Origin: Thermomicrobiaceae bacterium
GTDB taxonomy: Bacteria > Chloroflexota > Chloroflexia > Thermomicrobiales > Thermomicrobiaceae
DNA: 5,355 nucleotides
Reading direction: 5' to 3'
Assembly: GCA_025966355.1 (NCBI GenBank)
Contig: JAICWZ010000155.1
Coordinates: 1-5,355 of the forward strand
The notes beneath the pieces are model-generated. The model had not been told where the DNA came from. It searched no databases and was given only the letters and a program-made list of their open reading frames with translations. Position 1 is the stretch's first letter. Each line of letters begins with the position of its first letter. A program made the translations under genes and the position numbers. Positions 1 through 4,849 of the stretch are shown one piece after another.

Positions 1-588
1 GCCCTGTTTGGTCGCCCAGCGTTTGAGCGAGGCGAGGACATCGGCCGATTTCATCTCGTCGCCGTTGTGGAAGGGGACGTGCTGGCGCAGCTTGATCGTA
101 TGCGTCAGCTGGTCGGTGCTCACTTCGTGCGATTCGGCGAGCATCGGGATGAGCTTGTAGTTGGCGTCCCAGGCAAAGAGCGGCTCGTACATGTTCCAGG
201 TGACGAAGCCGACGATGGTGGCGGTCGTCCAGTGGATATCGAGCGTCGGCGGCTCGCCGATGATGACGGCGTTGATCGTGCCGCCCTTAACGCCTTTCTG
301 CGGCACCGGCGAGGCGGCCCCGGTCGTGGCGCCACCAGCCGTCGAGGTAGCCGCGCCCCCAGACGATGCGGTCGATGCTCCACCGGACGATGACGTCGCA
401 GCTCCACCACTGCTGCTGGCGCCGGTCGTGGCGGTCGAATCGTTACTGCTGCCGCAGGCGGCCAGCAGCGCGGAAATGGCTGGAACACTCAAGCCGACGG
501 CCAGCGCACGCTTGAGAACGTCGCGCCGGCTCATGCGGCCCTGAGATGCGGCGTCCAAGAGCGCAAAAAACTCCCGATCCTGACTCAT
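1..588 (-). CDS. ABC transporter substrate-binding lipoprotein, family 5 (peptide/nickel type), N-terminal part
   Basis: This is the first 196 codons of an extracytoplasmic solute-binding protein; the gene continues beyond the left edge. Family 5 proteins usually have about 500-600 residues and deliver oligopeptides, nickel or similar solutes to an ABC importer. Residues 20-27 (SRRDVLKR) form a twin-arginine motif, followed by a hydrophobic stretch and a lipobox ending LLAAC (Cys45), so a Tat-exported, membrane-anchored lipoprotein is expected. Residues 46-93 are a low-complexity Gly/Ser/Thr/Ala linker with repeated SSGGA-like units, which would hold the binding domain off the membrane. The mature domain then opens with GGTINAVIIGEPPTLD, YEPLFAWD (134-141) and FHNGDEMKSADVL (173-185), matching the family 5 N-terminal signature. 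The ATG is preceded by AGGGGGAAG. The substrate cannot be told from this half. No permease or ATPase gene is visible. Confidence 0.9.
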   Translation of the reverse strand, partial: MSQDREFFALLDAASQGRMSRRDVLKRALAVGLSVPAISALLAACGSSNDSTATTGASSSGGAATSSSGGASTASSGGAATSTAGGATTGAASPVPQKGVKGGTINAVIIGEPPTLDIHWTTATIVGFVTWNMYEPLFAWDANYKLIPMLAESHEVSTDQLTHTIKLRQHVPFHNGDEMKSADVLASLKRWATKQG

Positions 589-608
589 CGCTTCCCCCTG
601 CTACTTAA

Positions 609-634
609 ACCCATGCGAACAGAGATGCATGGGT
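609..634 (-). promoter_or_regulatory. Perfect 8-bp hairpin in the leader of the solute-binding protein gene
   Basis: The arms at 609-616 and 627-634 (acccatgc / gcatgggt) are perfect inverted copies separated by 10 bases. In the minus-strand mRNA this hairpin would end 20 bases before the start codon, just ahead of the ribosome binding site near 594-599. No T-run follows it, so an intrinsic terminator is unlikely. It could stabilise the mRNA, modulate translation, or be a DNA operator half-site pair. The repeat is visible; its role is inferred. Confidence 0.45.
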
Positions 635-681
635 CTCCCGAAACGGTGGACATGTTCCTGAATACTGATCGTGTCGTTTCC

Positions 682-710
682 AGCCTAGCATGGGGTTGGT
701 ATGCAGTCAA
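682..710 (-). promoter_or_regulatory. Candidate sigma-70-type promoter for the solute-binding protein gene
   Basis: Read on the minus strand, TTGACT (705-710) matches the -35 consensus at five of six positions. It is followed after exactly 17 bases by TAGGCT (682-687), a weak -10. The start point would be near 675, giving a leader of about 85-90 bases that contains the 609-634 hairpin. The -10 is poor, so this is tentative. Confidence 0.35.
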
Positions 711-740
711 CGAACCGGCAGCGTGCGATCGGTCGACGGT

Positions 741-874
741 CCGCCGACCACCGGCCCGGGACCGAGGTCCCGGTCTCCGTAGACGAAGTCCCGTGCGCGG
801 GACTGGGAAGGCTGGTTCTCAATCCCGGAGGGATTTCGTCTATGGAGCACGGGATTTCGAATCCGGTGCGGCGG
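741..874. repeat. Long nested palindrome with four internal hairpins
   Basis: The core arms 763-792 and 830-859 are 30-base inverted copies with 24 matches. Four of the six differences become G-U pairs in a plus-strand RNA. Pairing extends outward through 741-746 with 869-874 and 749-754 with 863-868. Each arm also contains smaller hairpins: 756-762/767-773 (7 bp, CGAG loop), 788-792/799-803, 821-826/830-835 and 852-856/860-864. The layout is mirror-symmetric, with spacers tctccgtagacgaa and its inverted counterpart between hairpins. It lies 41 bases beyond the pduO stop. It may be a REP/MITE-like mobile palindrome, a transcript-end structure, or a structured RNA. Its family is not recognised with certainty. 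Confidence 0.7.
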
Positions 875-914
875 TCGGGCGCGATCAACATTATCGAATC
901 GGCAAGCGTTCACC

Positions 915-1475
915 CTACGCAGGTTCGTTTTTGCCGGTCTTCGCCGGGGTCGAAGCTATGCCCGCCTCGCGGTCCTCGAAGCGCGCCAGGATGAAGAGGA
1001 GCGACGAGAGCCGGTTGAGATAGGCGAGCAGATCGGGGTTGTCGATCTCACCTTCATGGGCGAGACGCACGGCGAGCCGTTCGGCCCGGCGCACCACGGT
1101 GCGCGCCACATCCAGCGCGCCGCCCGGCACGGTATCGCCGGGCAGGATGAAATGCGGCGGCAGCTCGACCTCGGCGGCCAGCTTATCGGTCTCCGCCTCG
1201 ATCCGTTTCACATGCTCGTCGGTGATGTGATAGCGCTTCTGCTGCATATCGGGCGCGAAGGCGAGTTCGGCCATCATCAGATAGAGATCGCGCTGGACAT
1301 CGACCAGAATGGCGCGTGTCCGCTCGCTGCCGGACATCGCGCGCGCCAGCCCGATGAACGAGGTCGCCTCATCCAGCGTGCCGAAGGTCTCCGGCCGTGG
1401 ATGGTATTTCGCGACCCGATCGCCGAGCAGATCGGTGTAGCCTTCGTCGCCTTTGCGGGTATAGAACGTGGACAT
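915..1475 (-). CDS. pduO: Cob(I)alamin adenosyltransferase, PduO type
   Basis: A 186-residue cytoplasmic enzyme that transfers the 5'-deoxyadenosyl group of ATP to cob(I)alamin to make coenzyme B12; the family acts as a trimer. The N-terminal ATP-binding signature YTRKGDEGYTDLL (residues 5-17) is clear, then FGTLDEATSFIGLAR (31-45). The C-terminal signature has ARTVVRRAER (124-133), with the conserved Arg125, Arg129, Arg130 and Glu132, then YLNRLSSLLFILAR (152-165). Length is typical. I chose ATG 1475 because GGAGGTGA lies just upstream (1478-1485) and homologues start at a similar point; a TTG start at 1538 would add 21 unlike residues. One oddity is LDVAR where relatives usually have LHxAR (Asp122 for His). 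No B12 synthesis or B12-dependent enzyme gene is adjacent, so it probably serves salvage or a distant mutase or reductase. Confidence 0.94.
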   Translation of the reverse strand: MSTFYTRKGDEGYTDLLGDRVAKYHPRPETFGTLDEATSFIGLARAMSGSERTRAILVDVQRDLYLMMAELAFAPDMQQKRYHITDEHVKRIEAETDKLAAEVELPPHFILPGDTVPGGALDVARTVVRRAERLAVRLAHEGEIDNPDLLAYLNRLSSLLFILARFEDREAGIASTPAKTGKNEPA

Positions 1476-1485
1476 GGTCACCTCC
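1476..1485 (-). promoter_or_regulatory. Strong ribosome binding site of pduO
   Basis: Read on the minus strand, GGAGGTGA at 1478-1485 closely matches the anti-16S consensus a few bases before ATG 1473-1475. It decides in favour of this start over the upstream TTG. Confidence 0.85.
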
Positions 1486-1506
1486 GCGAACTGAGAACCG
1501 CTTGCA

Positions 1507-1516
1507 ACATGCATGT
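1507..1516. promoter_or_regulatory. Perfect 10-bp palindrome in the pduO leader
   Basis: ACATGCATGT reads the same on both strands and lies 31 bases upstream of the pduO ATG. It could be a small operator. A 10-base palindrome can also arise by chance in a few kilobases, so the support is positional only. Confidence 0.25.
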
Positions 1517-1537
1517 CGCCGGTGCGATCGTCGTCCA

Positions 1538-1543
1538 ATCATA
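1538..1543 (-). promoter_or_regulatory. Possible -10 element for pduO
   Basis: On the minus strand TATGAT matches the -10 consensus at five of six positions, 62 bases before the ATG. No acceptable -35 lies 16-18 bases upstream, so only the hexamer supports it. A start near 1531 would leave the 1507-1516 palindrome in the leader. Confidence 0.22.
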
Positions 1544-1656
1544 CCGGGCGAGGCGCCTGCCGCTTCCGTTGCCGCGGTCGCGTGCGATCATGGTACGATC
1601 CAAGAAGGCTTGGCACCTTAACAACTGACATCAATCACGCCATCGGTCTATTGTTT

Positions 1657-1663
1657 AAAGGAG
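1657..1663 (+). promoter_or_regulatory. Ribosome binding site of the NYN gene
   Basis: AAAGGAG lies seven bases before ATG 1671. This spacing supports the ATG over the in-frame TTG immediately before it at 1668. Confidence 0.8.
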
Positions 1664-1670
1664 ACCGTTG

Positions 1671-2417
1671 ATGGCTAACGAAGTTGCCCTCTTCGTAGAC
1701 TTGGAAAACGTTGTCTACTCACTTTGGAATACGTACATGCAGGAGCCGAATCCCCGGCAATGGATGGAGAAGGCGCTCTGCTACGGGCCGGTCACCTTCG
1801 CACGCGCCTTTGGAGATTTCAGTCAAGATCGAATGGCCAAAATCAGGCCGCGTCTGGATATCGCCGGCATCGATGCGTATTCCTGCCCGGCAAAAGTTCG
1901 CGAGAGCGGAACACAGAGCACCGTCGATATCAACGTCGCTGTCGACCTCTTCGAAGTCGCACTGGATCGGCCCGAAGTCGGTATTTTCATGCTGATGGCA
2001 GGCGACCGTGACTATATTCGCATCATCACCCGCATACGGAACCGCTGGAACAAGAAGATCATCCTCTCAGGCGTCCCAGGGTCTGTCAGCCACGATCTGG
2101 CGGAAGCCGCGGATACGCTTGATCCCATTGAGATAAGTAACGCGCCGATCGACGAGTGCGAGCTTGTGCGGATTATCGAGCGGTACCAACAGAGTCTGGT
2201 CGGCGATTTCCAACCGACCTTCAAGCGCATCCAAACCTACGTCATGCACCCGAACAACGCGCATATCATCGACCCGAATATCGTCCAGCGCGTACTCTCC
2301 GACTTCGTCGATCGGGGTGTTCTCATTCAAGAAGTGGTCCAGCTCGCGAACGGAGATGAACTCAAGGCGACGCGACTCAATTGGAATGAGCCGCTCGTAC
2401 AACAAGCCCTCACATAA
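1671..2417 (+). CDS. NYN (PIN-like) domain protein with C-terminal winged-helix-like region
   Basis: A 248-residue cytoplasmic protein. Residues 4-150 form a NYN/LabA/DUF88-type domain, a PIN-like fold that in characterised members is a metal-dependent ribonuclease. The acidic positions expected around the metal site are present: VALFVDLEN (Asp10, Glu12, Asn13), STVDINVAVDLFEVAL (Asp86, Asp92) and LMAGDRDYIRIITRIR (Asp112, Asp114). The conserved GxxxxHDLxxxAD-like segment follows (137-148). Residues from about 160 to 240 are predominantly helical with a VLSDFVDRGVLIQEVV stretch and resemble a small winged-helix domain; this is inferred from pattern only. An RNA-processing or decay role is plausible, but the substrate is unknown. 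The gene stands alone, divergent from pduO and convergent with the DUF3500 gene, with no antitoxin-like partner. Confidence 0.88.
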   Translation: MANEVALFVDLENVVYSLWNTYMQEPNPRQWMEKALCYGPVTFARAFGDFSQDRMAKIRPRLDIAGIDAYSCPAKVRESGTQSTVDINVAVDLFEVALDRPEVGIFMLMAGDRDYIRIITRIRNRWNKKIILSGVPGSVSHDLAEAADTLDPIEISNAPIDECELVRIIERYQQSLVGDFQPTFKRIQTYVMHPNNAHIIDPNIVQRVLSDFVDRGVLIQEVVQLANGDELKATRLNWNEPLVQQALT

Positions 2418-2519
2418 ACAGCCCGCTTGCCGCTGACGTGATTGGTGTCAGGTGCCGGGTCGTGCTGTAAACGCGTGCCCGTTCACCACAATGCCACCGA
2501 ACTAGCCTCGGATACAGCC
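2418..2519. other. Spacer after the NYN stop, no gene
   Basis: This stretch follows the NYN stop codon. A small 5-bp stem (ctgac 2433-2437 with gtcag 2447-2451), nested inside acagc/gctgt (2418-2422 with 2464-2468), might be part of a transcript end. There is no T-run, so I do not call an intrinsic terminator. Confidence 0.4.
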
Positions 2520-2671
2520 GTAGGGGTTTGATTGATCAAACCCGGCGCGCCGTTCAGGCGGCGCCCGTCCTCCCCCGTTGGTCAGGCACGCGCGTTGTCA
2601 TCCGCGGCACGGGAGAATGCCCCGCCTCGTGCATGCGCACATCGGCCGGGCGCGATAGATCGGGCCCCTAC
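2520..2671. mobile_element. MITE-like element with hairpin-forming inverted ends
   Basis: The left end (2520-2543) and the right end (2648-2671, read on the minus strand) both start GTAGGGG and both end CCC. They are 24 bases each with 16 identities. Each end folds: 2524-2531 pairs with 2536-2543, and 2648-2655 pairs with 2660-2667 with one mismatch. Most end-to-end differences fall on both sides of the stem, changing TTTGAT/ATCAAA to CCCGAT/ATCGCG, so pairing is kept. The interior is also hairpin-rich, with 2544-2551 against 2557-2565 (one bulge) next to the left end. No open frame worth calling lies within, so any element is non-autonomous. No clear target-site duplication is visible. It sits between convergent genes and could also act as a two-way transcript end. 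Confidence 0.6.
2544..2565. repeat. Second hairpin abutting the left end of the MITE-like element
   Basis: The stem ggcgc-gcc (2544-2551) pairs with ggc-gcgcc (2557-2565, skipping G2560) around a five-base loop gttca. It begins at the very next base after the terminal hairpin, making two stacked hairpins in tandem. Confidence 0.55.
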
Positions 2672-2693
2672 AGAGGCAGGGTCACGCCATCAT

Positions 2694-3857
2694 TCAATGC
2701 GTGTGCGTATGGCTCTCCTGGTAGTGCCGGGCCAGCAGGTCGGCGCCGAAATCGTTGAGCGGATCGCGCCAGACGGTGTGGATGTGGTTCGCGTCGTTCT
2801 GGGTGTTGTCGTATTCAACCAGGAAGCGCGGCCCCTGCAGCCGGTAGTAATGCGGCTGGCGCCGTTCGAAGCCGCCCGCCCAGGCGAAATGCACCTGGTT
2901 AATCCCTTCGCCGCCATACATGGTGCGCTCGATTTCGGCGATCTCGTCCGGCATCCGTGCGATATATTCCTGAATGAGCGCGTCGAGCAACTGCCGTTGC
3001 GAAGCGGACATGGCGCTCGCGGAGATGCCCTTCGGCGTGCTGGTGTAGCGGATCGCCTGCTGCTGCTCGTCGCTGAAGCCAAGCTCGCGCCATTGCTGTT
3101 CGACTGTCTCTCGCTCGTCAGCCGTTGGTTCCCAGCCGAAGAGGAGCGGCGTCGGTAGTGGCAGGGCATCCTCGATAATGCGCGGACGATTGGCGGTGAC
3201 GATATCGGGCGGCGCGACCGGCGAGATGACGGCGCCGCCACGCTGCTCCGCCGAAAACTCGTGCAGCAGTTCGCGGGCCAGATCCTCGACTCCGGCCAGC
3301 GGCCGCAGTGAACCGACCGTGCTCAATGGCGATTCGGCCGGATTGGCGCCAAAGAAGGTCGGCGTCGGCGCGATGATCCGGCCGTCGGCGATGGCGTAGT
3401 TGACCGAAATGTGATGCCCTTCGAAGCGCCAGCCCCAGAAGCCCTGGTCGCGCGGCTCGCCGAAGATGGTGACGTAGAACATTTGCGGATCGCGACCATA
3501 GTTCCCGGCGACGCGCTCGGGGGTCACACCGCGCGTCGTCTGAAAGTTCCAGCCTTCGACGGCGTCGAGCGTGTTTTCCAGACCCATAATCGTCGCGGCC
3601 GTGAAGTAGGCCGAGCGGCTGACGCCCGAGGCAAGTAGTTGGTGCGCGAGGCGCTGCTGCGGGCGGTCCATCTCGGCCAGCGGCAAGCCCATGCGACGAA
3701 TCGGCGTATAGAACCAGCGCGTGCGCTCGGCCGTATCATCGAAGTCGAGGAGCGCTTTGGCGCGCTGATCGGGCGAAAGCGCGCCAAGGAAGCGCGTTGC
3801 CGCCTCGCCCGTCTTCTCGACCAGGATGCGTGCGTCGATCCCGATATCCGTTGCCAT
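2694..3857 (-). CDS. DUF3500 family protein
   Basis: A 387-residue protein of the DUF3500 family, whose biochemical role I do not know to be settled. Family landmarks appear in order: WFYTPIRRMGLPLAEM (48-63), the helical QQRLAHQLL segment, VTIFGEP (129-135), WGWRFEGHHISVNY (141-154), PTFFGANPAE (166-175), a central ISP...RPRIIED region, and a C-terminal block with YYRLQGPRFLVEYDNTQND (337-355), NHIHTVWRD (357-365), DFGADLLARHY (369-379). The conserved His148/His149 and His358/His360 look like possible metal ligands, by inference. There is no signal peptide, so a cytoplasmic location is expected. The tail ends SHTHTH, an extra His-rich end. AAAGGAGG lies five bases before the ATG. It is divergent from the DUF2071 gene across 119 bases. 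Confidence 0.92.
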   Translation of the reverse strand: MATDIGIDARILVEKTGEAATRFLGALSPDQRAKALLDFDDTAERTRWFYTPIRRMGLPLAEMDRPQQRLAHQLLASGVSRSAYFTAATIMGLENTLDAVEGWNFQTTRGVTPERVAGNYGRDPQMFYVTIFGEPRDQGFWGWRFEGHHISVNYAIADGRIIAPTPTFFGANPAESPLSTVGSLRPLAGVEDLARELLHEFSAEQRGGAVISPVAPPDIVTANRPRIIEDALPLPTPLLFGWEPTADERETVEQQWRELGFSDEQQQAIRYTSTPKGISASAMSASQRQLLDALIQEYIARMPDEIAEIERTMYGGEGINQVHFAWAGGFERRQPHYYRLQGPRFLVEYDNTQNDANHIHTVWRDPLNDFGADLLARHYQESHTHTH

Positions 3858-3862
3858 CCGGG

Positions 3863-3870
3863 CCTCCTTT
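3863..3870 (-). promoter_or_regulatory. Ribosome binding site of the DUF3500 gene
   Basis: On the minus strand AAAGGAGG stands five bases before ATG 3855-3857, a near-perfect site that fixes the start. Confidence 0.85.
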
Positions 3871-3904
3871 GAACGTGAACGATGGCAAACTCAGGTCTCG
3901 TTCC

Positions 3905-3910
3905 ATTCTA
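3905..3910 (-). promoter_or_regulatory. Possible -10 element for the DUF3500 gene
   Basis: On the minus strand TAGAAT matches the -10 consensus at five of six positions, 47 bases before the start codon. No good -35 is seen at the usual spacing. It is 12 bases from the candidate plus-strand -10, so the two promoters would interfere. Confidence 0.28.
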
Positions 3911-3919
3911 ACCGGAACC

Positions 3920-3928
3920 TGCTACAGT
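3920..3928 (+). promoter_or_regulatory. Possible extended -10 element for the DUF2071 gene
   Basis: TGCTACAGT combines the TGn extension with a four-of-six -10 hexamer. It would place the start near 3935 and give a leader of about 40 bases. The -35 region is poor, which extended -10 promoters tolerate. Confidence 0.28.
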
Positions 3929-3976
3929 GGGGACAGCAGCACCTGCATTCGACGCCTTTCGCAAGAGCCGGGCAGC

Positions 3977-4765
3977 ATGACGACCGAACAACCACCTACG
4001 AAATCGATCGGTCGCCAGAGTGACGCTGAACTCTTCAACGCCGATCATCGGCCCTGGCCAATTCCGGGCAGTCCCTGGCGCATGTTCCAGTCGTGGCGCG
4101 ACCTGCTTTTTGCCCACTGGCCGGTCGAACCGGCGGCGCTGGCACATCTGATGCCGCGCGGCCTGGAAGCAGAGACATTCGAGGGACACGCCTGGGTCAC
4201 GATCGCTCCGTTCTGGATGGCCGATGTCGCCTTGCGGCCATCACCTGCCCTACCGGGTCTGGCGACCTTCCCCGAACTGAACACGCGCACCTATGTCACT
4301 ATCGATAACAAACCGGGCGTCTACTTTTTCAGCCTGGATGCCGGCAACCGCATCGCCGTCGAAGTCGCCCGCGCCTGGTACCACCTGCCGTACCTGAAGG
4401 CTCGCATGTCAATACGCACGATCGACGAATCGATCCACTACGACAGCGAGCGCACCGACCGGCGCGGCAACCCGGCCGAACTGCGCTGCTGGTATCGCCC
4501 AACCGGGCCGGTCTATCGCAGCGAGCCGGGCAGCCTCGACGAATGGCTGACCGAGCGCTACTGCCTCTACGCCGCGGATCGGCGCGAGCACATCTATCGC
4601 GCCGAGATCACCCACCAGCCGTGGCAGTTGCAACCAGCCGAAGCGAGCTTCAGCACGAATACGATGCTCGCCGCCCATGGCATCGACATGCCCGATTCAC
4701 CGCCGCTCCTCCACTTCGCCCGCCGCCTCGACGTCCGCGCCTGGCAGCCGGTGCGCATTGGGTAA
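3977..4765 (+). CDS. DUF2071 (YqjF-like) family protein
   Basis: A 262-residue cytoplasmic protein of the DUF2071 family, related to Bacillus YqjF; the molecular function is not known to me. Family motifs run through the whole length: HRPWPIPGSPWRMFQSWRD (24-42), LLFAHWPVEPAAL (43-55), HAWVTIAPFWM (71-81), FPELNTRTYV (98-107), GVYFFSLDA (114-122), HLPYLKARM (136-144), WYRPTGPVY (172-180), GSLDEWLTERYCLY (185-198), EITHQPWQLQPAEA (210-223) and PPLLHFARRLDV (242-253). The length is normal. The frame stays open upstream to 3797, but that part overlaps the start of the divergent DUF3500 gene and lacks family features, so I start at ATG 3977. The ribosome site is weak (AAGAG, 3963-3967), so expression may be modest. 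Confidence 0.9.
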   Translation: MTTEQPPTKSIGRQSDAELFNADHRPWPIPGSPWRMFQSWRDLLFAHWPVEPAALAHLMPRGLEAETFEGHAWVTIAPFWMADVALRPSPALPGLATFPELNTRTYVTIDNKPGVYFFSLDAGNRIAVEVARAWYHLPYLKARMSIRTIDESIHYDSERTDRRGNPAELRCWYRPTGPVYRSEPGSLDEWLTERYCLYAADRREHIYRAEITHQPWQLQPAEASFSTNTMLAAHGIDMPDSPPLLHFARRLDVRAWQPVRIG

Positions 4766-4776
4766 CGGGATTATCT

Positions 4777-4836
4777 CTCGCAGAGGCGCAGAGGGCGCAG
4801 AGTTTTTATTGATTAATCTCTGCGTCTCTGCGCGAG
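4777..4836. repeat. gcgcagag repeat hairpin between convergent genes
   Basis: Three tandem copies of (g)cgcagag fill 4779-4802, and the inverted copy ctctgcgtctctgcgc lies at 4818-4833. Arms 4786-4802 and 4818-4833 pair over 15 bp with one bulged base around a T/A-rich loop (4803-4817) that begins with five Ts. Repeats built on cgcagag are common in intergenic DNA of Chloroflexota and some other phyla, from general knowledge. It begins 11 bases after the DUF2071 stop and ends 13 bases before the PiT stop, so a bidirectional terminator role is plausible. Confidence 0.72.
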
Positions 4837-4849
4837 GAATCCGTCTCTT

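Larger units (their letters stand above)
589..914. other. Intergenic spacer, 326 bases, between pduO and the solute-binding protein gene
   Basis: No convincing gene lies here. The open frames across it have no good ribosome binding site and run through a palindrome, so they are probably chance. The half nearer the solute-binding protein gene carries a candidate minus-strand promoter and a leader hairpin. The half nearer the pduO stop carries a nested inverted repeat. These are listed separately. Confidence 0.75.

Noticed and set aside
613..1023. Plus-strand open frames of up to 136 codons across the spacer and the pduO 3' end
   Set aside because: They run through the palindrome and antisense to pduO, lack ribosome sites and have Arg/Pro/Gly-rich composition typical of high-GC shadow frames.
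1056..1628. A 190-codon plus-strand frame opposite pduO
   Set aside because: It is antisense to a clearly recognised enzyme and shows no family features.
1625..1654. CTGACA - 18 bases - TATTGT as the promoter of the NYN gene
   Set aside because: The start point would fall within the ribosome binding site, leaving no usable leader.
1476..1667. Cobalamin riboswitch upstream of pduO
   Set aside because: A B12 riboswitch would be plausible by function, but I find no B12-box-like sequence and the spacer is short for the full fold.
2520..2671. CRISPR repeats or a toxin-antitoxin locus around the NYN gene
   Set aside because: There are no regularly spaced direct repeats, and no small partner gene overlaps or adjoins the NYN gene.
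2532..3158. A 208-codon plus-strand frame spanning the MITE-like element and the DUF3500 3' end
   Set aside because: It is antisense to DUF3500 and its start lies inside the terminal hairpin; no protein features are visible.
3797..3976. Upstream extension of the DUF2071 frame
   Set aside because: It overlaps the start and ribosome site of the divergent DUF3500 gene and lacks conserved family residues.
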